NCBI GenBank assembly: GCA_031263875.1 | Contig: JAISEX010000292.1 | Coordinates: 1-9,764 of the forward strand | DNA from: Eubacteriales Family XIII. Incertae Sedis bacterium | GTDB lineage: Bacteria; Bacillota; Clostridia; Peptostreptococcales; Anaerovoracaceae | Direction: 5' to 3' | DNA: 9,764 bases | Shown here: piece after piece, positions 1 through 6,488 of the stretch | How the letters are laid out: every line of letters begins with the position of its first letter | Numbering within the stretch: position 1 is the stretch's first letter | Notes under the pieces: generated by a model | Told to the model about the DNA's origin: nothing | The model's database searches: none | The model's input: the letters and a program-made list of their open reading frames with translations, nothing else | Program-made: the position numbers and the translations under genes

Positions 1-3000
1 GCCCGTAATCGTTACCGTGCCCGCAGCGCCGACAGGCGCAGTGGCGATTTTCGACGCCGTATAATCGACGCCCGCTGTCAGGGTCGTCCCGTTCCACGTC
101 ACCCGCAGCGTCTGGTTCGTCACGGTGCAGGCCGCCCCGCCGATATCCGCGGGAACGATGCGGAAAAAGACGTTCGTGTAATTCGTGAAATTACCGCCGT
201 TCGTGAAGCGCATCGTCATGCAGGTCGGTTCGCCCACCGTTACGTTAACGGGCTCCGCCAAGGTGTCGCCCGTTTCCTCGGGATTCGGATTGCCGTAGAT
301 GTACTTGTAATCGTAATCGAGCGGATGCGCCTGATAGTCGTAGTCCGTCGCCTGCCGAAGCGCGCGGCCGAGGTAGGTGACGCTCTTTACCGTCGGCGTA
401 ATGGGTTTGCCCGTGTAGGTGATTTTGATGACGTTGCCGGTCTTGTCCTTGAGCGCGGTCTGGAAATCCCACGTCCGCCCCTGCCAGACCACGTCGCCGT
501 AGACGACGGCTTCCGGCGTGTCCGGATTGTACGCGGGATCGCTTTTGGGAACCTGCGCATACATGGACGCCCACATAATGCGGAAGGCCGGCTGCACGGT
601 CGCGCCCGTATAATTTCCCGACGCGGTCGCGGTCGCCCGCACGTCGTATTTGTAATTATCCCCGTGGACGCTGCGGTAATCGTAATACCGTATGTCCGTA
701 ATTTTGGGGTCGTCATTCACGTCGACGCCCGCAGCCGTCCCGTTATAGTCGTTAAACAGATCGCTGATCGTGTATTCCGCGGATGGCACCTCGTTACCCG
801 CCGTGTCGATCAGTTTCGTCCGTCCGAGCGGGCTCTGCCGCTCCCAGTTCTCGACCGCCGTTTCCGACACGATGGTGCAGTCGCCGATATTCGCCTTTTC
901 GATGCCATAAGAAATCGTCCGCGAGAGAACGCCCTTGTACGCGCCGATGCCCTCGATCGTCGCGGTATACGGCCGCGTATCGGCCGCGCCGCCCCGTCCG
1001 ATCGTCACCGCGTTCGCTCCCGCCTGCGGAATTACGCGGTAATCGGCGTTTTGCAAAAGCGTTCCGGCGCCCGTCAGCGAAATCTTCGGGATCGGTTCTC
1101 CCATCGCGGAATACTGCGCGTCGGAGGCGCGCGTCAGCGTCGCGGAAGCGGGAAGCGCGCCCGCTCCGGTTACGCTGAGATTATCGCGGCTCAGCACCGG
1201 ATAGCCGCCGTTCTCATTACCGGCAGCCGGCAGATAGCAGATTTTCCACCCGCCCTTTCCCGCGGCATAGGCGTTGAGAACGCTCCGGCCCTTACTGCCT
1301 TTCAGATCGCTTTGCGAAAGCATCGTATTATTCACGGTCGTTCCGGTGTCCGTGTGCACCACCTGATTGTCAAGTGAAAGACCTGACAGATACGCGTTGT
1401 CGTGAATGTGCCCCTCGTTTTCGCCCGCGAGAATGCCCGTGCGGAATCCGGGGGAATCCGTGTAAATGCGCCCCGTGTTGTAACAGCCCGTCATCTCGGT
1501 GACCGGCGCGCGCTCGTTATCCGGCGTCAGCGCGGTGTTCGGCGACCACAGCCCGCCGGCGATGCCGGCGCAATAATAGCCGCCGCCCGTAACGGAATAG
1601 ACGTTGCCGCGATTGTAACAATAGCGAATGCTGCTTTGAATATTCCCGGCGATTCCGCCCGCGAACGGCTTGTTCCAGCGGCAGCCTTTGACGTCCGCCG
1701 TATTGACGCAGCCCTCGACCTCGGTAAACGAGCCGCCGTTGCCGACGATCCCGCCCACCGCGGCAAGCCCGACGACCGTGCCCGTATTGATGCAATCGTA
1801 AACGCCCGCGGTTTTCGGATACGAAGCCGGAGCGGACGAAGCCCCGCCCTTGCTTTTATAATAACGATACGCCGCGTCGCTGACGCTCATATTCGTGTTC
1901 GCGACCGAGTTCGACTCGCCAAAGGTCGTGCCGCGAAGACTGCCGACGATCCCGCCCGCGTTGTTCGCGCCGCGCCCGGCCTCCGGATCATCCGCCGGCC
2001 CGTTGGACGTGTTGATAATGCCGCTGTTCTCGCACCGCCGTATGCTGCCGGACGTCTGTCCGATAATGCCGCCGACGGAAAACGACACCGAGTAAAGTTG
2101 CTGGCCGAAACGGTCTTTGCCGCCGGAGCCCGTCACATCGCAGATAATGTCGCCCGAATTCCGGCACAGTTCCGTCACCGGGACCGTCAGCGGATCGGTC
2201 GCGTCGCCCTGCGCGCCTGCCAGCCCGCCAACTTCGCCGATAAGGTAACGCATATCCTCATTGATGTTTGAGTCGCTCGTAATATACATGTCGCCGCTGT
2301 GCGTGCAGGACGTCATATTGCCCGCGATGTAACCGGCCAAACCGCCGATATCGCGCATAATGCCCTCGTCTTTGCCGAGCTCCCGCTTGCTCGATACCCG
2401 CACGTCCATCGTGGAATCGCAGTCCGTGACCGCGCCGCCCGCGTAGCCCACAAGCGCGCCCACGTAGCGGATCTGCGCGCCGTTCTTATTATTTTCCGCA
2501 ACCGTCAGCGTCCCGCCCAAAAGGTCGAGGCTCTGTATAACCGAGCCCTTTGCCGTCCGTCCGAACAGCCCAACGTAACGGTTTGTTTCCGGCGTAACGC
2601 TCAGGTTGGTGAGCGAATGGCCGCCGCCGTCAAATGTTCCCGCGAACGGATTCGTTTCCGTTCCGATGGGCACGATCGAAAGGTTTATCAGGTTCGCCGC
2701 GAGCGTAACGGTTTTGCCCGCGAAATCGTCGATGCCCGCGTTGACGATATTCGATAATCCCTGCATATCGCCGACCGTCCGCACCGTGTACGATTTCTCG
2801 CTCTCATGCCCGTAATACCAGTCCGTGGCCGCAAACAGCCGGGAGGCGTCCCGCGTTTCCGCGGCGGTTATGACCGGCAAAGTTTCCGCCGGCAAAGCTG
2901 CCGATTCTTTCGTAACCGCTTCCGCAGATTCATCCGAAAGCGGAATTTCCGGCTCACTCGCTGCCGTTTCCGCGGATAAAACCGCCGGTTCGCTCGCTGC

Positions 3001-3120
3001 CGTTTCCGCATAGGAATCCGACTGCGACGTCCCGAGAGGAATACCGAATACAAGCGCGAGGACGAGCAACGCCGTCAAAACGCGCGCGCCGGTGTGTGAA
3101 ATTTTATTACCCATTCCCAT
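1..3120 (-). CDS. Very large secreted surface protein with GLUG-like repeats and Ig-like modules (C-terminus beyond window)
   Basis: 1040 uninterrupted codons are visible and no stop is reached. Residues 1-38 form a signal peptide with a likely cut after SYA. Residues 39-100 are a low-complexity Glu/Ala/Ser stalk with an AETAASEP duplication. From about 160 to 590 come at least eight GLUG-like units, each with a GG(I/L)(V/I/A)G core followed by a C-N-x-G-like turn (for example GGIIGQTSG then CENSG; GGIAGN then CYNRGN). From about 640 onward there are at least three beta-rich Ig-like modules with DYRV/DYDY/DYTA patterns. Such proteins are usually surface adhesins or capture proteins; the exact ligand is unknown. 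It begins 5 nt after the DUF2149-like stop, so it is translated from the same message. Anchor type cannot be seen because the C-terminus is missing. Confidence 0.9.
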   Translation of the reverse strand, partial: MGMGNKISHTGARVLTALLVLALVFGIPLGTSQSDSYAETAASEPAVLSAETAASEPEIPLSDESAEAVTKESAALPAETLPVITAAETRDASRLFAATDWYYGHESEKSYTVRTVGDMQGLSNIVNAGIDDFAGKTVTLAANLINLSIVPIGTETNPFAGTFDGGGHSLTNLSVTPETNRYVGLFGRTAKGSVIQSLDLLGGTLTVAENNKNGAQIRYVGALVGYAGGAVTDCDSTMDVRVSSKRELGKDEGIMRDIGGLAGYIAGNMTSCTHSGDMYITSDSNINEDMRYLIGEVGGLAGAQGDATDPLTVPVTELCRNSGDIICDVTGSGGKDRFGQQLYSVSFSVGGIIGQTSGSIRRCENSGIINTSNGPADDPEAGRGANNAGGIVGSLRGTTFGESNSVANTNMSVSDAAYRYYKSKGGASSAPASYPKTAGVYDCINTGTVVGLAAVGGIVGNGGSFTEVEGCVNTADVKGCRWNKPFAGGIAGNIQSSIRYCYNRGNVYSVTGGGYYCAGIAGGLWSPNTALTPDNERAPVTEMTGCYNTGRIYTDSPGFRTGILAGENEGHIHDNAYLSGLSLDNQVVHTDTGTTVNNTMLSQSDLKGSKGRSVLNAYAAGKGGWKICYLPAAGNENGGYPVLSRDNLSVTGAGALPASATLTRASDAQYSAMGEPIPKISLTGAGTLLQNADYRVIPQAGANAVTIGRGGAADTRPYTATIEGIGAYKGVLSRTISYGIEKANIGDCTIVSETAVENWERQSPLGRTKLIDTAGNEVPSAEYTISDLFNDYNGTAAGVDVNDDPKITDIRYYDYRSVHGDNYKYDVRATATASGNYTGATVQPAFRIMWASMYAQVPKSDPAYNPDTPEAVVYGDVVWQGRTWDFQTALKDKTGNVIKITYTGKPITPTVKSVTYLGRALRQATDYDYQAHPLDYDYKYIYGNPNPEETGDTLAEPVNVTVGEPTCMTMRFTNGGNFTNYTNVFFRIVPADIGGAACTVTNQTLRVTWNGTTLTAGVDYTASKIATAPVGAAGTVTITG
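2950..3009 (-). repeat. Short direct duplication in the stalk of the large surface protein
   Basis: A stretch of about 24 bp containing CTCGCTGCCGTTTCCGC occurs twice with a 36-bp period (about 2950-2973 and 2986-3009). It encodes the repeated AETAASEP in the acidic stalk after the signal peptide. Diverged copies may continue toward 2880. Such in-frame repeats can vary in number between strains. Confidence 0.75.
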
Positions 3121-3125
3121 TTTCC

Positions 3126-3512
3126 TTAACCCTCCTCTGGTCTTTCCTCAGCGCTCTCGCCGGATTCCGTCCCGGCGGGACTCCCGCTTTTGTCGATATC
3201 CTCCTGAAGCATATAGAACTTTCCCGTCATCGGATCCTGATAGACCTTGCCGAGTTCGATAAATCCGCTGCCATCTCCAAGGCTCTCCTTCAGCTCGTTG
3301 ATATCCTGGACCTCCGAAACCCTGTCCGTCTGGATCACCTCGTGCATATTCGACACGTCGAGATTCCAATACGCGACGAGAGCCAGCATCAGGCCGCACG
3401 CGAACACGAGCATCACGTCGGCAAGATTCACCAGCCCCACGCGCGGATCGGAATCCGGCTCGGAATCAAATCCCGAATCCGTAAATTGCGACGTCCTAAA
3501 ATCCCGTCTCAT
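3126..3512 (-). CDS. Small one-helix membrane protein, DUF2149-like, probable ExbD-like partner
   Basis: 128 residues: a short N-terminal cytoplasmic part rich in Asp/Glu/Ser (1-24), one membrane helix at about 27-48 (LVNLADVMLVFACGLMLALV) with an aspartate at residue 32 near its inner end, and an extracytoplasmic tail containing a QDPMTGKFYMLQED-like segment followed by a Ser/Glu-rich end. One helix with a single Asp is the architecture of ExbD/TolR, where the Asp carries protons. The helix wording and the pairing with an ExbB-like gene match DUF2149, a family of unknown function (recognised from memory, not searched). The ATG at 3512 is preceded by TGAGG with 5-nt spacing. The stop lies 5 nt before the next start. 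Likely part of a channel complex with the ExbB-like protein. Confidence 0.8.
   Translation of the reverse strand: MRRDFRTSQFTDSGFDSEPDSDPRVGLVNLADVMLVFACGLMLALVAYWNLDVSNMHEVIQTDRVSEVQDINELKESLGDGSGFIELGKVYQDPMTGKFYMLQEDIDKSGSPAGTESGESAEERPEEG
3131..3137 (-). promoter_or_regulatory. Ribosome binding site for the large GLUG protein
   Basis: GAGGAGG on the minus strand lies inside the last codons of the DUF2149-like gene, 10 nt before the ATG at 3120. A second ATG sits two codons later (3114), but the spacing favours 3120. Confidence 0.7.
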
Positions 3513-3534
3513 TTTTGCCTCATTTCTGCTTATC

Positions 3535-3553
3535 GCGGCGAATGAATCGCCGC
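3535..3553 (-). repeat. Perfect GC-rich hairpin just upstream of the DUF2149-like gene
   Basis: The arms GCGGCGA and TCGCCGC flank a 5-nt loop (ATGAA on the plus strand). The hairpin ends about 22 nt before the ATG at 3512, so it may sit close to the ribosome site and influence initiation of the DUF2149-like gene. Confidence 0.75.
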
Positions 3554-3555
3554 TT

Positions 3556-3589
3556 GCAGAAACAAATTTCTTACGAAAAATGTTTCTGC
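3556..3589 (-). repeat. Long hairpin, 9-bp outer stem plus 4-bp inner stem
   Basis: GCAGAAACA pairs with TGTTTCTGC. After a 2x2 A/A mismatch, TTTC pairs with GAAA around a TTAC loop. This is the longest stem in the gap and would form a stable mRNA structure upstream of the DUF2149-like gene. No terminator-like U-tract follows. Confidence 0.75.
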
Positions 3590-3628
3590 CAACAATCGCT
3601 TCTTCGACTTATCTTTATCTTTCCTCGT

Positions 3629-3652
3629 GAGGCAAAACAATTGAATTGCCTC
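3629..3652 (-). repeat. Inverted repeat with 7-bp arms in the exbB-DUF2149 gap
   Basis: GAGGCAA and TTGCCTC flank a 10-nt centre that itself contains the palindrome CAATTG. It is the second of four inverted repeats read in transcription order in the 161-bp gap. Confidence 0.7.
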
Positions 3653-3659
3653 CGGCGGC

Positions 3660-3679
3660 GTGTGAAAAGCCTTTCACAC
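3660..3679 (-). repeat. Perfect 8-bp inverted repeat over the ExbB-like stop codon
   Basis: The arms GTGTGAAA and TTTCACAC flank a 4-nt loop. The arm encodes the last valine and the TGA stop of the ExbB-like gene. No T-run follows on the minus strand, so it is not a classic terminator; it could stabilise or process the mRNA, or mark the edge of an inserted element. Confidence 0.7.
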
Positions 3680-4384
3680 TTGGCCTCCCTGCACTTCTTT
3701 TATCTCCTCCGCCGTGCCGTGCGGCAGTGTTATTCCCGCCGTCCGCGCGCCGGCCGCCTTGCTCAAAATCGCCGTCATCAGCGCTTCGAGTACCGTGAGA
3801 TACCGCGCGTACCACCGTTTCCGAATGGCCGTCACGACCATCGTTACGACCGCCGCCACGAGCCCCGCGACCGTTCCGTCGAAAGCGATCAGCAGCGACA
3901 TGGACAGTTCCGCCACATTGCCGTCACCCATCGCAACGATTCCCGGCCCGAGCGGGATCAGCGTGCACATAAGGCCGAGCATCGGCGCGATCTTCGTCAC
4001 CTGCTCCCCTCTCGTGATTACGCGTTTGTAACGGTCATTCACCTTGTCGATCAGCGTGCGGGCAAGCGCGAAAAGCTCGTCCTCGTCAAGCCCCATATTC
4101 CGCGTCGCGGTAATCAGCGCCTCACGCTGCGGTTTCAAGAGATGCCCCGCCGCGATAACTTTCTCCAAATCCGCGTATTCGGCGTCATGGATCGCGCAGA
4201 GTATTTCCGGCGAATTGACCGTAAAATGCCGCCGTTCCGTAAAGATTTCCGTGATAAGCGCCCCCACGCTGTACAGCGCGAAGAGGATAAGCGCGCCGAG
4301 CGCGATCATCACGGGGATCATCAGCGCCTGCGCCACGATATGCAAAACCGTCGAGATATAGAGATAAAAATCGGAACTTCCCAT
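3674..4384 (-). CDS. MotA/TolQ/ExbB-family proton-channel protein
   Basis: 236 residues from the chosen ATG. The layout fits the family: a first hydrophobic segment at about residues 8-48, a long cytoplasmic helical stretch (about 49-128), then two helices at about 129-153 (TKIAPMLGLMCTLIPLGPG) and 160-187 (LSMSLLIAFDGTVAGLVAAVVT). The threonines at 141 and 171 lie where ExbB/TolQ carry pore threonines. The P-LGLM-TLIPLGP signature resembles the subgroup I recall from archaea and anaerobes paired with DUF2149 proteins. The open frame extends upstream to 4501, but those residues overlap the previous gene and the strong ribosome site supports 4384. The stop lies inside an inverted repeat (3660-3679). 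Likely role: stator-type subunit using proton or sodium flow to energise an envelope process with the downstream DUF2149-like protein. Confidence 0.9.
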   Translation of the reverse strand: MGSSDFYLYISTVLHIVAQALMIPVMIALGALILFALYSVGALITEIFTERRHFTVNSPEILCAIHDAEYADLEKVIAAGHLLKPQREALITATRNMGLDEDELFALARTLIDKVNDRYKRVITRGEQVTKIAPMLGLMCTLIPLGPGIVAMGDGNVAELSMSLLIAFDGTVAGLVAAVVTMVVTAIRKRWYARYLTVLEALMTAILSKAAGARTAGITLPHGTAEEIKEVQGGQV

Positions 4385-4385
4385 G

Positions 4386-6488
4386 TTAAGCCAGCCTCCT
4401 TCTGAAACCGATAAAAAATGCCGCCGCTCCCGCGAGCAGACCTCCGCCGGCAACCGGCGCGGCGATGGGCAGGTACGGCATATCCATAGTGAGAGGCGCA
4501 ACGTTCGATTTACTCTTGCTGATCATCTCATAGACTTTAAAATTGCTTCCCGGAAAACGGCTCGTGCCGAACAGGTCGTCGCCGGATAATTTCTCCTGAC
4601 TGCCGGCCGAGAGGCGGTCCGCTTCCGTTCCGCTGTTCGCGTCAGAATCCGCGCTGTTACCGGAACCGCCGCCCTGCCCCGCGTCGCCCTGCTGTCCCGC
4701 GGCGCCGCTGCCGGAACCGCTTCCGTTACCGTTACCGGAATCGCCCACGCCGGATCCTATGCCCCCACCGCTTTCGGAATCCTTGTCCGGACCCGTGCCG
4801 TTACCCGCGGGAGGCGCGCCTTTCAAAACGACCGTGATCGCCTGTATGTAATAGATTTGGAATGACGAATTCGATTCGCCGCCCCACAGCGGGCCGAACA
4901 CGAGGCGGAAACGCGTCGCGCTGTCCAGCGGCGTAGACGGGCTTGCAAAAGATTCATTCCACATGATATTTGATTCCAACGCGAGCAGAGGCGGTACGAC
5001 CGTCGCGCCCGCGCGCGAGCCGATGTCCCAATTCGGGAAATAGTAGCGCTGGCCGGAACCGTATAAGAGCTGCGACGTGATGGGATTATCGTAACCGTCC
5101 GCCGTCGTAAACCGGAATTGGTGCACGTCATCTAATGCCACGTTTTCAAGCCCGAGGACGTCTTTGAACAGGTAGCCGCGCGCCCGGATCACGCCGTAGC
5201 GCGCGTTGCCCAGTATCGTGGAGGAATACGTGTTGACGGGCAGCCGCGCCGCGAGCTCCGCAAGGCTCCACGTGTGTTCCTGCACGACCTTGTCCGGAAA
5301 TTGCTCATACACGATGCGGATCGTCAGCGCCTTCGCTGGATTATATTCGTATTCGCCCGTGTCGACCTGCACGCGCGCGACGTCCTTCACGGTCTTGCCG
5401 CCCACGCCACCCGTGACCGAGCACTGCACGTAACAGTTGCCGGAGTATTCCGTCGAGCGGAATCGCCCGGTGTCCGCGTTGATCGAGCCGATCGAGGACG
5501 ACCCGCCGACGCTCCACGTGATCGTCGACGTGACCGCGGCGGTTCGCGTGTCCTCGACGCGGTCGGTCCCGGCAAGAGGGTCGTGCCACATAACGAGGGC
5601 GTAAAATGAGTAGAACTGGTTTTTCCCGCTGATAACCGTGTCCGCGTCGGCTTTCTCGCTGAGCTCCCGGCCGTTTTCATCGATAATCGTAACGTTGCTG
5701 ACATAGGCGCCGCTCTGCCCGCTGATTTTCACGGTGACGCTTTTCGACGGCGCTTTGCCGTCGTACTTGCTTTCCTCGGCGGCCGTCGCCGTAATGGTCA
5801 CTTCGCCGTCTTTCAGCGGCGTAATAAGACCGCTTGGCGAAACGGAAGCCGTCTGCCGGTCGCTGCTTTCCCACCTCAGCGCGACCGTGCCGAGCGGACC
5901 CCCGTTATCGGCGGTTTCAAACATCGTCCCGTCGCTTTTATTCGTCGTATAATATCCGTTCAGTTGGACCGTTTTACCCTTTGCCGAAATTTCGAGCGTC
6001 TTATATTTGCTGTCGAAATCCTCGCCGACGAAATGATGCTTCCCGTCGCTGCCGGGCTCGCCGTTTTTTAGAAATACTTCGAGAACCTTTTCGGGCGCAG
6101 CCGCCTCATCCGATTTGCTCCCGTAGGCGCGCGCCGCTTTAAACGTTTCGATCGCCGCGCTCAGCGCCGCCGTTTGCGTATCGATCGACGCCTGCGTCCG
6201 CTCCGCGTCGTTCAGCACTTCCTTTGCCGCCGTGATGGACGCGTTCAGGGAATTGAACGCCGCCTGCGGCGCCCAGAGATCCGTCGTTTTCACGTCAGCG
6301 CCGTTTGTCGACGCGCGGACGCCGCTCTTAGCGTCGGCAGCAGCGGTAATCGCGCTTGCAAGTGACGCGTCGTCCAAAGGCACCGGATCGGAATCCGCAA
6401 ACGCCGCGGGAGTTATTATATAAACCAGACACGTAAGCGCCACGACGAGCGCCGCGAGGATCCGCCTCATGCACCGCTTCCCGCTCAT
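4386..6488 (-). CDS. Secreted, membrane-anchored multidomain surface protein (FIVAR-like, Ig-like, C-terminal helix)
   Basis: 700 residues. Residues 1-31 form a signal peptide with a likely cut after AFA. Residues about 38-120 resemble a FIVAR helical module (repeated AI..A, LW...AL, AK.VL, TQ...D). Residues about 201-256 are a BIG2-like Ig module (WESSD...ASVSPSGLITPLKDGEVTITAT), and a second follows at about 318-376. Residues about 380-557 form a separate globular domain. Its GYLFKDVLG and FTTADGY segments recall the molybdopterin-binding fold of the sulfite oxidase family; this is tentative and no cofactor residue can be assigned. A Gly/Ser/Asp-rich linker (about 561-630) leads to a C-terminal helix (about 675-695) and RRR. 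No LPXTG motif is present. Probable role: an outward-facing capture or scaffold protein working with the overlapping ABC importer and the ExbB-like gene that begins 1 nt after its stop. Function is inferred from context only. Confidence 0.85.
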   Translation of the reverse strand: MSGKRCMRRILAALVVALTCLVYIITPAAFADSDPVPLDDASLASAITAAADAKSGVRASTNGADVKTTDLWAPQAAFNSLNASITAAKEVLNDAERTQASIDTQTAALSAAIETFKAARAYGSKSDEAAAPEKVLEVFLKNGEPGSDGKHHFVGEDFDSKYKTLEISAKGKTVQLNGYYTTNKSDGTMFETADNGGPLGTVALRWESSDRQTASVSPSGLITPLKDGEVTITATAAEESKYDGKAPSKSVTVKISGQSGAYVSNVTIIDENGRELSEKADADTVISGKNQFYSFYALVMWHDPLAGTDRVEDTRTAAVTSTITWSVGGSSSIGSINADTGRFRSTEYSGNCYVQCSVTGGVGGKTVKDVARVQVDTGEYEYNPAKALTIRIVYEQFPDKVVQEHTWSLAELAARLPVNTYSSTILGNARYGVIRARGYLFKDVLGLENVALDDVHQFRFTTADGYDNPITSQLLYGSGQRYYFPNWDIGSRAGATVVPPLLALESNIMWNESFASPSTPLDSATRFRLVFGPLWGGESNSSFQIYYIQAITVVLKGAPPAGNGTGPDKDSESGGGIGSGVGDSGNGNGSGSGSGAAGQQGDAGQGGGSGNSADSDANSGTEADRLSAGSQEKLSGDDLFGTSRFPGSNFKVYEMISKSKSNVAPLTMDMPYLPIAAPVAGGGLLAGAAAFFIGFRRRLA
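4395..4403 (-). promoter_or_regulatory. Strong ribosome binding site deciding the ExbB-like start
   Basis: AGAAGGAGG on the minus strand ends 10 nt before the ATG at 4384. It marks that codon, rather than the ATG at 4501 that lies inside the previous gene, as the true start of the ExbB-like protein. Confidence 0.8.

Noticed and set aside
325..2271. Long plus-strand open frames (325-1377 and 1402-2271)
   Set aside because: They run antisense to the continuous 1040-codon surface-protein frame, are Arg-rich without recognisable domains, and lack ribosome sites. They are shadows of GC-rich codons.
3535..3679. Intrinsic terminator between the ExbB-like and DUF2149-like genes
   Set aside because: Several strong stems exist, but none is followed by a U-tract on the minus strand, and the downstream gene belongs functionally with the upstream one.
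3515..4405. Plus-strand frame opposite the ExbB-like gene
   Set aside because: Its product is Arg/His-rich with no family resemblance, while the opposite strand encodes a clear ExbB-family protein.
4385..4501. Upstream start for the ExbB-like protein at 4501
   Set aside because: The extra 39 residues overlap the end of the surface-protein gene in another frame and are not membrane-like. AGAAGGAGG points to 4384.
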